Below, in pieces: positions 22,148 through 31,200 of a DNA stretch of 45,535 nucleotides. How positions within the stretch are numbered: the first letter of the stretch is position 1; every line of letters starts with the position of its first letter. The notes below the pieces were generated by a model, which did not search any database, was not told the origin of the DNA, and saw only the letters and a list, made by a program, of their open reading frames with translations. The stretch lies in IMG/VR virus record IMGVR_UViG_3300017917_000263, positions 1 to 45,535 of that record. One strand, given 5' to 3'. Source of the DNA: a virus. A program made the translations under genes and the position numbers.

Positions 22148-22477
22148 TTATCGTTTTAATGCTTCCATTGTGATAATTTGGGAAATACTTTTTCCCAACT
22201 CTACTTCATCATTGACCACATATAGGTTAGTGTCTACACTATCGTTTCTGCGGTCATATTGCCTAAATTCAATTGCCCAACCACCGTTCGCCTTGAACAT
22301 CTTGAATTGAATTGGTTCGCTTGCAATACTATCACTTTCACGGACTTTAATTGCTCGACTGGATTTATTTACCAAATTTAAAGAGACCTGAGCTTCTTCT
22401 TTTTGATAACTTTCATTTTGGACGCTTTCCCAAGCCTGCTTACATTTTTTAGCAAACCACTTATCAAACCATTTCAT
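22148..22477 (-). CDS. Small unknown protein
   Basis: This 109-residue protein has a basic, aromatic N-terminus (KWFDKWFAKKCKQAWESV) that could be an amphipathic helix, then a polar beta unit (FKMFKANGGWAIEFRQYDRR) and a C-terminal helix. There is no known motif. Its start overlaps the stop of the co-chaperonin gene, and it has an AAAGGA ribosome site. Membrane-surface or chaperone association is possible from position only. It is familiar in type from T4-like environmental phages, but I cannot name a function. Confidence 0.75.
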   Translation of the reverse strand: MKWFDKWFAKKCKQAWESVQNESYQKEEAQVSLNLVNKSSRAIKVRESDSIASEPIQFKMFKANGGWAIEFRQYDRRNDSVDTNLYVVNDEVELGKSISQIITMEALKR

Positions 22478-22846
22478 TTAAATTCCTTTATCAGATATGT
22501 AATCATCCTCAACTGGATCATCACTAACTAATAGTATATCATTGGGATCGACTCTACGCAATGTCTTTTTACCCTCTTCGTCCTCAACATCAATGCCGCG
22601 TGTCCAACGACCGTGCGCTACACATATCCATTGACCCACTTTTAACTCACCATTATATTCAGGACCAAACTTATAGATTTGTGCCCATCTAGGACGAATA
22701 CCCGATCCCTTCATATCATCGTTGAGAATAATAATGCCACCTTTACTGATTCGTTCTTCGAATTTCATTCCGTGAACTACGATCCAATCTTTTAATGGAT
22801 GTAATTTATCCTTAACAATTTTATGTGGTTCAAATGCTAATTTCAC
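22478..22846 (-). CDS. GroES-like co-chaperonin (gp31 analogue)
   Basis: The 122-residue product fits the chaperonin-10 fold: HPLKDWIVV opens the barrel; ERISKGGIIIL (residues 31-41) aligns with the GroES mobile loop, where GG-I-V/I-L contacts GroEL; then QIYKFGPEYNGELKVGQWI and a final NDILLVSDD match the conserved strands. T4 supplies gp31 to let GroEL fold its major capsid protein; this protein probably does the same. The start is GTG (22846), overlapping the stop of the previous gene (GTGA), with a GAGGA ribosome site. Confidence 0.85.
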   Translation of the reverse strand: MKLAFEPHKIVKDKLHPLKDWIVVHGMKFEERISKGGIIILNDDMKGSGIRPRWAQIYKFGPEYNGELKVGQWICVAHGRWTRGIDVEDEEGKKTLRRVDPNDILLVSDDPVEDDYISDKGI

Positions 22847-23166
22847 TTTTTAATTTCCTCATTGTCTAAATCGTCAAATAAACTTTGCTCTGCTTCTGAT
22901 AATTCTTCAATTTCCTGTACGGGCGGGGCAACAGGTTTTTGCTGTGATTGTTGATTAACATGTGGTTTCGAAGGTCTTTCTTTGACAATATTTTGATATT
23001 GTGCTTTTACCCTTTTAGTATTATCCTTGATAACCCTATTATGACTGTCCAACACATCACCCCTGGCATTAACATTCATGTTTCCTACGGCTCTGACTTT
23101 TTCATTTTTTGCCGCAAGTTGGCTCATATCTAAAGGTTTACCTTGTGCGGTTCTGTATACTGGCAT
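22843..23166 (-). CDS. Small unknown polar protein
   Basis: A 107-residue, mostly disordered protein. PVYRTAQGKPLDMSQLAAKNEK at the start is a typical short motif of small T4-like phage proteins; the middle is Lys/Gln/Pro-rich (HVNQQSQQKPVAPPV) and the end is acidic (ELSEAEQSLFDDLDNEE). There is no enzyme motif. A good AGGAG ribosome site lies seven bases before the ATG. Its stop overlaps the GTG start of the GroES-like gene, so the two are translationally coupled. Confidence 0.75.
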   Translation of the reverse strand: MPVYRTAQGKPLDMSQLAAKNEKVRAVGNMNVNARGDVLDSHNRVIKDNTKRVKAQYQNIVKERPSKPHVNQQSQQKPVAPPVQEIEELSEAEQSLFDDLDNEEIKK

Positions 23167-23175
23167 GGTTTTCTC

Positions 23176-23682
23176 CTATTTTAAGAATTCATCTATGTTT
23201 AAACCATAGTGTAGACTATTTATACGATGAATTCCTATAAGATACAATACATAGCTACTAACACTACTACCCCTACCCACACCCCAAACAATATTGTGCT
23301 TTCTCATTGTGTCTACCAAATACTTACAATAACACAATAATGGGAACATGTCTCGTTCTTGGAATTTTATTAATTCCTCACCCACACGCTGTAACTCGTA
23401 TTCTTCCACACACAGATCCAAGACATATTTGGCTATATCAAAGTTCTTATATTCATCGGGCATGTACCAATTAGACTGTTGTAAGTTATCAAAATCTGGT
23501 ACAGAAAGATTCAGTTCTTTATAAATTTCTATTGTGGGGATGTTTTTGATATCCAGAGATTCTGGAAAATGAATTGGTTTCTCTACCAAAGCATTAGTAA
23601 TCGTTTGGTCAGGATTGGACAAGTAAAGATCACATAAATCTTTCTCTGTTAAGATTTGTCTACCGTATATATCTGTACCCAT
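23176..23682 (-). CDS. DnaE-like (PolIII alpha) palm fragment, catalytic Asp missing
   Basis: The C-terminal about 60 residues of this 168-residue protein match the bacterial PolIII alpha segment just before the active site: FPLLCYCKYLVDTMRKHNI, then GVGRGSSVSSYVLYLIG (from Gly134) and a final YGLNIDEFLK. In DnaE this is followed within about ten residues by the P-D-F-D-x-D catalytic site, which is absent here because the gene stops. It probably has no polymerase activity and may bind nucleotide or compete in the host replisome (inference). It has a sigma70-type promoter and no ribosome site. Confidence 0.65.
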   Translation of the reverse strand: MGTDIYGRQILTEKDLCDLYLSNPDQTITNALVEKPIHFPESLDIKNIPTIEIYKELNLSVPDFDNLQQSNWYMPDEYKNFDIAKYVLDLCVEEYELQRVGEELIKFQERDMFPLLCYCKYLVDTMRKHNIVWGVGRGSSVSSYVLYLIGIHRINSLHYGLNIDEFLK

Positions 23683-23687
23683 ACTAT

Positions 23688-23716
23688 ATTATAGCACGAT
23701 TTGATATGTTACACAA
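23688..23716 (-). promoter_or_regulatory. Sigma70-type extended -10 promoter before the DnaE-like gene
   Basis: TGCTATAAT (extended -10, TATAAT at 23688-23693) lies 17 bases from TTGTGT (23711-23716). Only five bases separate the -10 from the ATG, so the transcript should be leaderless. It probably drives the host-takeover genes down to 20264. Confidence 0.75.
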
Positions 23717-23719
23717 TAG

Positions 23720-24328
23720 TTACTTGTCCAGTTTGTCAAAACTCACAAACACTATTTCGCTAGAGACATTGGCTTCTTGTTTTTTCTCTTGCCAGCCAAG
23801 ATTTAAATCGTCCCAATTTGTAGGTGATTTAGTCAGCTTGACTACTTTTTTGGATTTGTTTTTTATGGGCTTATCAAACATCTTCGGAGTAGAATCATTC
23901 CACCAACCTTTTAGTTTAAAGGGCCCTACATCTTCGTCAATACTATGTAAATAGCTTACCCCATCACACAGTTTACTTGTAATACAGGTATCTACAACTT
24001 CTAATCTACCTTCAACAATCGCATTTAATTTCGTAAATGCCATAATTCCTATGATCTGGTCATATGGTTCTTCCGGTAGTAAGGCTATTTTTAAATCAGC
24101 TTGCGAAAATTTCTCTATTGATTCTTTATCTTGTTGATATAAAAAGATAGTATTTTCAAAACACTCGTTAAACAAATATTTCATTCGTTGTAGAGCAATA
24201 TTTTGTTCTTGAATGTTTTGAGTAATAACATTAAATTGAACATTTACTTCGTAAATATTCATGTAAAACTCATTATCGACATAAATGCCGGATAGAAAAG
24301 AAAAGTCTCGTTGAATTCTTACTGTCAT
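23720..24328 (-). CDS. Conserved-type phage protein of unknown function
   Basis: A 202-residue alpha/beta protein. The N-terminus RIQRDFSFLSGIYVDNEFYMN is beta-rich, a long helix spans about residues 35-75 (NIQEQNIALQRMKYLFNEC), then KFSQADLKIALLPEEPYD and a Lys-rich C-terminal part with Trp residues (GWWNDSTP, PTNWDDLNLGW). It has no recognised enzyme motif. It overlaps the 78-residue gene by four bases (ATGA) and lies between fibre and replication genes. I recall similar unnamed proteins in T4-like cyanophages but cannot give a function. Confidence 0.75.
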   Translation of the reverse strand: MTVRIQRDFSFLSGIYVDNEFYMNIYEVNVQFNVITQNIQEQNIALQRMKYLFNECFENTIFLYQQDKESIEKFSQADLKIALLPEEPYDQIIGIMAFTKLNAIVEGRLEVVDTCITSKLCDGVSYLHSIDEDVGPFKLKGWWNDSTPKMFDKPIKNKSKKVVKLTKSPTNWDDLNLGWQEKKQEANVSSEIVFVSFDKLDK

Positions 24329-24561
24329 TTAGATTCTTTTTGAATGTTTATTTTATTGTTAAGACCTTGCTTTTTGTAAATTTCATCGATTCGTTTACCG
24401 TACTCGGTTTTATAGCTATCTAATACCATTAGCATTTGTGCTATCATAGGACCATTTTGCATCCTATAAACGTAATTTAATTTTTTGGTTAAATCCTGTA
24501 TGGTATTTTGTAACTCATCCATCGATTTACCACTAAGGTCATTAATAAAAGGATGTTGCAT
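24325..24561 (-). CDS. Small helical protein
   Basis: A 78-residue, mainly alpha-helical protein: DLSGKSMDELQNTIQDLTKKL and MVLDSYKTEYGKRIDEIYKK are amphipathic helices. It has no Cys or catalytic motif. Small helical proteins of this kind occur near uvsY-type or scaffold genes in T4-like phages; this is too short to be UvsY. It has no convincing ribosome site; the motif TTAAATA ends five bases before the ATG. It overlaps the following gene by four bases. Confidence 0.7.
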   Translation of the reverse strand: MQHPFINDLSGKSMDELQNTIQDLTKKLNYVYRMQNGPMIAQMLMVLDSYKTEYGKRIDEIYKKQGLNNKINIQKESK

Positions 24562-24576
24562 TCAAATATTTAACAG

Positions 24577-25377
24577 TTAGATTGCTGTCAGTGCAATTTT
24601 ACCCCATATAGGAGTAGCACCGTCATATGTACCTACGCACACATAGACATAGGAACCATCAGTACAAATTTGCCCCGGAGCATCACCGATGCCACCTTGC
24701 GCTGTTGGCTGACGTACAGGTATCTGAGCAGCCTTTTGGTTTCTATTTGTGGGTAAGACTTCTATAGTAGTTCCGCAATCTAGTGTAGAAAAATTATACA
24801 TTAAGGTTCTGACGCCATTAGGTGAACTCACAATGTTTGTATATGTTGTATTTGCTGTGATAGTACCATTACTATAGTAATTTTCTAATAGGCGCGTACT
24901 AGCTCCCATTCCAGCTACTATAGTGCCGTTAGCATCTACTGTACTATTAGGGAAAGAAATGTATGCGTTACTGTTTGCGATGGTCAAAATTAATTGAACA
25001 TTAGACTGTGTTCCTGTGGGAGCCCAACCACCAAAACTTATCGCAGTATTTTGAGTGATAGTTCCGTATTGGACATCTGCTTTTGTTACATTGATAGTTA
25101 TAGCATTACCTATATTGCTAGAAAGATTATAAGTTTTAGCTCTGAAACCCTGAACAGCCGCATTGCTAATCATAGTGTTAGCCATATCGTTGTTTAAGGT
25201 AGTACCAGTTAAGGCACTTTTAACTACAGCTTTTGATTGTATATCATCTATCTCTGTTTTTGCGATATCTAAGTTTGTTTTAATAGCAGTGAAATTATCT
25301 CTAAAACCCTGAGTACTGTTGTTAACTCCGGGTATTGGATAAGTTGTATCTATTGAATTAGTATTAATGTTGCTCAT
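24577..25377 (-). CDS. Tail fibre / baseplate-associated structural protein
   Basis: The 266-residue protein has an N-terminal fibre module (TYPIPGVNNSTQGFRDNFT, then a heptad-like helix IKTNLDIAKTEIDDIQSK) that recurs in T4-like environmental phages, a Thr/Asn/Ser-rich beta middle, and a C-terminal unit GQICTDGSYVYVCVG with a final WGK, related to the ends of the 7160 and 9212 products. It probably forms a short trimeric fibre or connector. It has a promoter-like CTAAATA upstream and a weak ACGGAA ribosome site. Confidence 0.75.
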   Translation of the reverse strand: MSNINTNSIDTTYPIPGVNNSTQGFRDNFTAIKTNLDIAKTEIDDIQSKAVVKSALTGTTLNNDMANTMISNAAVQGFRAKTYNLSSNIGNAITINVTKADVQYGTITQNTAISFGGWAPTGTQSNVQLILTIANSNAYISFPNSTVDANGTIVAGMGASTRLLENYYSNGTITANTTYTNIVSSPNGVRTLMYNFSTLDCGTTIEVLPTNRNQKAAQIPVRQPTAQGGIGDAPGQICTDGSYVYVCVGTYDGATPIWGKIALTAI

Positions 25378-25394
25378 ATGTTAATTCCGTCAAT

Positions 25395-25401
25395 TATTTA
25401 G
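25395..25401 (-). promoter_or_regulatory. Late promoter-like CTAAATA before the 25377 gene
   Basis: CTAAATA lies 17 bases before the ATG, just past the end of the 27577 gene. It has the shorter form seen also at 13754, 37227 and 42715. Confidence 0.45.
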
Positions 25402-25402
25402 T

Positions 25403-27577
25403 TCAGTTAGTCTTGGGCAAAATTGTTTCTTTCGGGAACAACACCGGTACGTCATACGTATCTAATGGGTCAGGAGTAGGTGTTGCGCTCGGCGTGCCTG
25501 TCCATTGTGGGTACAATAATTTGGTATTATAATCATATGTACCCGTTCTATCTATAATATAACGGTCTACTGAAAAATCTATCTCATTTAGTCTATGCGG
25601 CCAATTTGCTTCAATATTGGCTTTAACAATAGAACTATATCCTGGCTTTGTGTAGCAAATAACCCAAGCAGGAACATATCCTAATGTACCGCCATCTTCT
25701 TGTTGGGTAGTCATCCATTCAGGTAGCAATTCTTGTGATGTGTTTTGAACCAAATTGTTGACAATCTGAGTCCTCATGTTAATCAAACTGGCAGGATATA
25801 AAGCTCTTTGATTTACGTAACCCGGCGAGTAACTTGTATAAATCTCAGACCAGCTTGTAAAGAATGATGTGTTAGTTACATAGAAATCACCAAAGTCTAA
25901 GGGTATGTCTCTAGGCCATATAATTTCTTTCTGAATACTTATACCTTTTGGATTAACTAAATTATCAACAATATCACAATACACTACTTCATAAACTATA
26001 TTATTGTCTGAATCTCTAGCGATGGCTGTTTTAATCTCACCAAGCACAAGCCTTCTATTGTAGTGATTTATATTCATAGCCTCTATATAGGCTTCTGCTG
26101 TATACGGTTCCATACCATACAAATGAACATACTTAACATCCGTTGCTTTACCAAAGAATACATCATCGGGTCTATAAAGATATTCGTTAGGAATTAAAGA
26201 AGTATCGTTTAATAAAGAATTAATGATTGATCTACCTGAAAGATTAGGACTAGCTTTCATGTAAATGTTTTCTGTTGGTTTCACATATTTTTGATACAAT
26301 CTTAGTGTAAATGTTCTTACATTATCAACTATGGGGAATTGTGGATTAAGTGCCCTTACAGTAAACGTGAATGTACTAGTTTCACCTACATTCAAAATTT
26401 TGGAACTATCTGGTTGATATGGGAATCTTCCTACTATCTGACCATTAGACAATAAAGTAACGTTAGGAGGTAAACTTCCGCCGACTAATCTGTATTCAAT
26501 ATCTCGTACACTAGTAGCCTTCAACTGTAACTGACTGATAGATCCAGCATTTACTGATCCCAAATCATTTGGTGATACCCATTCAATATCCGGTACTATA
26601 TTATTTCTTATAGTTATTGAGTATGTTTCTAAGTCACTCAATACTGTTGGTAAATTATTTTTGTTTACGTTTACACTGAATTGAAAATTAACTATACTAT
26701 TAGGAGGAATTACTGGTATACCTGTAATCCAACCTGTGTTTATATCTCCAACCAGTCCCGGTGGTAATACACTGAAATTATATGTCAATCCAATGCCATC
26801 AAAATCATGACCTATAATTTTGAAAGAAAAATATTCGCCACTGTTAACATCTGGAAGTACGTTAGATTCTAACAAATAATAAGAGTAATAAGGATCATCT
26901 AAAGGTATAGGCAAGGTTAACGGATTGCTATTTAATATTGCCGGTTTTCTAGTATTAGGCGGACCATAAAGTTGTTGATTTCTTATTTTTATAGAATACG
27001 ATTTTGTATCAACTCCTAGTTTACTTATTAATTGCACAGTAAAACTATATGTTCTTTCAGTTGGCGATCCATTGGGTAAGAATGGAGGGTCGGCATATCC
27101 TCTAATTCTTCCCAAAGGTGTTATTACTAAACCGGGAGGTAACTCTCCTCCTGTTAAAGTAATAATGTAGGGGTTATCCGGTATAGGATTACTAATATTT
27201 AAATGATAATCTACTAGTGTGCTATCTAAGATGTCTAGGAGTTGACCATTTGGTGTGTTTATTCTTACCCCATTAAAGCCAAACACACGCATCGAAAATG
27301 TTCTATCTTTAATATTACCAAAGTTATCTGTAGCACGTATAGTAAATGTATATGTAGTTTCAGAGGGAACGTCTAAAGGAGTCCCGGTAAGTATACCAGA
27401 AGAAGATAACTGTAACGGATTTTCCGGACGACCGGCTGGCAGTGAACCATTTAATAGTTTATAAGTTACTGTTACTGCAGGACTAACTGGTCGGGCAATA
27501 AAACTTATACCTAACGCTAATCCGCTAGGAAATACTCCTATATCTCCTGCTCTAGTAATCCATACTGGTTGTGTCAT
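25403..27577 (-). CDS. Ig-like (He_PIG/cadherin-like) repeat structural protein
   Basis: In this 724-residue protein the first about 430 residues hold at least four putative Ig-type repeats, each with an L-P-x-G/N motif and a G-x-I-x-G turn: LNGSLPAGRP, GGELPPGLVITPLGRIRG, SVLPPGLVGDINTGWITG and GGSLPPNVTLLSNGQIVG. Such repeats are common in adhesins and phage surface proteins. Residues about 440-724 form a separate domain (YLYRPDDVFFGK, AYIEAMNINHYNRR). It lies just after the endolysin and between two fibres, so it probably belongs to the baseplate or fibre network. It starts by close coupling to the 28202 gene. Confidence 0.75.
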   Translation of the reverse strand: MTQPVWITRAGDIGVFPSGLALGISFIARPVSPAVTVTYKLLNGSLPAGRPENPLQLSSSGILTGTPLDVPSETTYTFTIRATDNFGNIKDRTFSMRVFGFNGVRINTPNGQLLDILDSTLVDYHLNISNPIPDNPYIITLTGGELPPGLVITPLGRIRGYADPPFLPNGSPTERTYSFTVQLISKLGVDTKSYSIKIRNQQLYGPPNTRKPAILNSNPLTLPIPLDDPYYSYYLLESNVLPDVNSGEYFSFKIIGHDFDGIGLTYNFSVLPPGLVGDINTGWITGIPVIPPNSIVNFQFSVNVNKNNLPTVLSDLETYSITIRNNIVPDIEWVSPNDLGSVNAGSISQLQLKATSVRDIEYRLVGGSLPPNVTLLSNGQIVGRFPYQPDSSKILNVGETSTFTFTVRALNPQFPIVDNVRTFTLRLYQKYVKPTENIYMKASPNLSGRSIINSLLNDTSLIPNEYLYRPDDVFFGKATDVKYVHLYGMEPYTAEAYIEAMNINHYNRRLVLGEIKTAIARDSDNNIVYEVVYCDIVDNLVNPKGISIQKEIIWPRDIPLDFGDFYVTNTSFFTSWSEIYTSYSPGYVNQRALYPASLINMRTQIVNNLVQNTSQELLPEWMTTQQEDGGTLGYVPAWVICYTKPGYSSIVKANIEANWPHRLNEIDFSVDRYIIDRTGTYDYNTKLLYPQWTGTPSATPTPDPLDTYDVPVLFPKETILPKTN

Positions 27578-27578
27578 A

Positions 27579-28202
27579 TTAATGTGCGCCTAATGCCTCT
27601 AAAGCAATATGATAGTGATGTTGCCTATCTGCTAAACCTATTGTTCCGCCATTGATACGTTTTGTCAGTGTAATAAAATCATCTTTATCGCAATACTGAT
27701 TCAAGTTATTATTATCCCAAAACCATCCTGCGCTGGATACTGCTCCTGCTGGGGTTTCTAAGTAAGCAACTGTTTCGTCCAAACTAATTCCTAAATCTTC
27801 AGCAAATTTAGTATAATTGGCACGACCGGTCAATTGTATTAATCCACGACCTCTAAACTTCCAACCGTCACCACTATTTTCGTCACCGTTGTTCATACGA
27901 TTAGCATAAACACGATTAGCAATCTTTTCAGGCTTGCGTTCGTACTGTTTCGCAATATCTTCTGTAGGGAAGTACTTTTTGAATGTAGTCATTAATCCTT
28001 TAGCAGAATAATTTAAATTTTCTGCTACAAAATTAAAGCCGCCCGATTCATGTGCTATTTGTGCTATAAAAGCGGCTGCTCTTTTTGGATTGACATACAT
28101 ATCATAATATTCCGCAACTTCATGTAACGGAAGCGCATATGTTTCTAAAACACTTCTTTTTGTCTTAGGGCAAACTTTTTGTAATATTTCTACTGTAATC
28201 AT
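27579..28202 (-). CDS. GH19-type endolysin
   Basis: This is a 207-residue glycoside hydrolase of the GH19 chitinase/lysozyme type. AQIAHESGGF carries the likely catalytic Glu52 after His51, NLNYSAKGL and FKKYF fit the family, and the substrate-cleft segment WKFRGRGLIQLTGRANY is very typical. It should cut peptidoglycan for lysis, or act as a virion muralytic enzyme given its place between fibre genes. It has no signal peptide, so a holin is needed for release (candidate at 18138). The AAGGAG ribosome site is six bases before the ATG. Confidence 0.92.
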   Translation of the reverse strand: MITVEILQKVCPKTKRSVLETYALPLHEVAEYYDMYVNPKRAAAFIAQIAHESGGFNFVAENLNYSAKGLMTTFKKYFPTEDIAKQYERKPEKIANRVYANRMNNGDENSGDGWKFRGRGLIQLTGRANYTKFAEDLGISLDETVAYLETPAGAVSSAGWFWDNNNLNQYCDKDDFITLTKRINGGTIGLADRQHHYHIALEALGAH

Positions 28203-28211
28203 AATTTCTCC

Positions 28212-31200
28212 TTAACCATATACGCCAACCATTGTATACCATTGCGTTAGACTTGTTCCTATAATCATTAATCGTGCTCCTGGGCCTAACGGAAACGAAG
28301 CATTCTGTGCCAATGAGTCGATATTAGCTCCTGTAGCTGGGTATACTCTTAGTGTTGCGGCTGTAGCATTAATAATAATTATATTCATACCTACTGTTAT
28401 ACTAGGTAATCGAACACCTTCATTAATTCCAGCAGCCACACTTGTAATTACGTTGACTTGTCTTGTTAGACCAGTTGCTGTTCCTTGAGTTGTTCCAGCT
28501 GCCGCTATACCACCTGAAACACTAGTCAAGAAATAACCACTAGAAGTTAAATCTGTGCCAGTTAATGCCCCGCTTAAGTTCAAGCTAGTTAGTGTACCAA
28601 CACTAGTTATATTAGGTTGACTGCTACTGATAACAGTATCACTCTGTAGTGCTGCCGCAGCCTTAGGACCACCTGTAATAGTACCAGCTACTGACATTGA
28701 TCCAGTTGCGTTATGTGTAAATGTCACTTGCGTTGTTGTACATGTGTTGACTAAATATGTTCCATTATATCCTGAAGGTGTTACACCTGAAACTGTAATA
28801 CTTTGTCCCGGAGTGAATGGTGGATAACTCTGTGTTGCGAACGTCAACGTACAAACAGTACCAGTGCCAGCAGTAGCAGTAGTAACTACGCTCATACCAG
28901 TATTAAACATATTAATACCAGTTATACTAGCTCCATTACCACTGAATAATGTAGCTGTGAATATACCACCTGTTACGTTACCTGTACCTGCGTTTATAGC
29001 ACCATTAGCAGTATTCAATGATCCTACGTTTGCAGCACCTTGTAGTATTAAACCTGTGCCGCTTGTACGAACAAAACCAGATACAGTCATTAATCCAGTT
29101 GCTGTATGATTGTATGTGACGGCTGTAGTATTGCTACTAACTACTGTAAATGTGCCATTATATGCAGTTGGTGTTATACCTGAAACTACAATAGTACTTC
29201 CTGTTGGGAATGGTGCTGCTGGTTGAGTGGCATATGTTAATGTTACTACTGAACCTGTGCCGCTAGTAGCTGTCACTGCTAGATTGGCACCTACCGACAT
29301 TGCTCCATTTACATTATAAGATCCTGTTACTATTCCAGTACCTACTGTTAGGCTATTAGCACTAGCGTTGCCTTGAACGGCTAGATATCCACTAGTAATT
29401 AAATTACCACCAACTAAGTTTCCACTGGATGTAATCGTATTAGAGTTTATGGTTCCAATATTACCGGTACCATTAGTTAAACTCAGTATACCGCTTGACG
29501 CAAATGTTAAATTAGTTACAGCCGCATCAGTAGCAGAGAAACTTGCGGCACTTAAATTAGCGATACTAGCGTTACCCTCTAAACTTAATACAGTTCCTGT
29601 CGTTCGTATTCTTCCCAACGTTACTACAGATAGATTGGTACTACTAGCGTATACGACAGCAGAAGTATTACTGGAAGTTACAGTAAATGTTCCGTTATAA
29701 CCAGTAGGATTTACACCATATACTTGAACTGTACCTCCTACTGGGAACGGAGTAGTAGACTGAGTAGCATAAGAAACTGTTACAAAAGATCCATTACCGG
29801 ATATACCAGTTATAGCTAAGTTAGCACCAATACCAACAGTACCATTTATATTTGCGCTGGATGCTACTGTTAAATTACTATTTGTAGTAATAGCACCATT
29901 ACTAGTCAATCCACCCATTGTAGCATTGCCAGTCACACTTAATGTGCCTGATGCTGTTAAATTTCCTGCGCTTGCTGTACCCACAACGCTCAACACACTA
30001 CTGTTGATTGTTCCCAAATTAGCTGTAGCTGTACTAGCATTAATTAAAGAAGCAATAGTTAGCGCAGAAATATTACCTGTATTTGCTGTTACAGCTCCGG
30101 TTGTAGTTAAGTTGGCTCCACTCAAGTTTCCTGTAGCCGATAAACCTGATGTAGTCAAATTGCCTACTGTAGCATTGCCCGCAACATTCAAGAATCCGTT
30201 TGTTATAACATTACCACCAGTCATGTTACCGGTGACATTTAATAATCCTGACTCCATTAATGCCGCACCAGTCAAGTTGCCATTCATTACAATACTTGCT
30301 GTAGAAACATTTCCAACAGTAGCGTTACCGGTCACACTTAATGATCCGCCTGTACCTAGATTGCCGGCGGTGACGTTTCCAGTAGCACTTACTAAACCAA
30401 CACTTGTAATATTACCTAATGCCGCATTGCCGGCTGATAAAGCACCGGATGTTGTCAGACTGCCAGCGGTCAATGCGCCGGATGCGCTAATTACAGATGT
30501 TAGTATATTACCTAAGTTAGCATTTCCACTGACAGTTAATGTTCCGCCTGTGACCATATTACCGGCTAATAAATTGCCGGTGGCTGTGATTCCCGCTGTA
30601 GATAAATTTCCTGTTGTAGCATTACCGGTAACGCTTAGATTTCCAGTAGTTCCCAAATTATTGGCGTTAATACTATCTGCGGTAAATGCTCCAGATGTAC
30701 TGATATTACCTGCAGTGATATTCCCCACAGCCGCCAATGTTGCTGCACTTACTAATCCGCTTGTCGTTAAATTACCTACATTAGCATTGCCGTCTACTTG
30801 TAATATACCACTTGCTACTAAATTAGCGCCAGATATATTACCGGACACAGAAACTACAGCACCACTCAAAGTGGTTGTTGTGATATTACCTACACTAGCA
30901 TTACCCACAACCTGTAGGAATCCATTTGTAATGATATTACCACCTGATAGATTTCCTGAAGCAGAAATAATACCTAACGATATCAAATTGCCTGCTTGAG
31001 CATTACCTGTAGCGGTTAATGACGTAGCACCAACTGTCCCTAATGTAGCCGCATTCGCTGACAATGACCCTGACGTAATAATATTTCCGCCTTGAACATT
31101 ACCAGAAATACTTAATAAACTAGTAGTTTTATCAAACGTCAAGCCCGGTACAGCAGATGTATTTCCACCGTCATTAAATAAAATTTCTGTATTACTACCT

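Noticed and set aside
29926-30999. A long plus-strand open frame of 357 codons opposite the long fibre gene
   Set aside because: It is rich in Pro, Val, Leu and Ala only because it is the reverse complement of the GNxT repeat region. The minus-strand frame is a recognisable fibre, and no ribosome site or promoter supports the plus strand.
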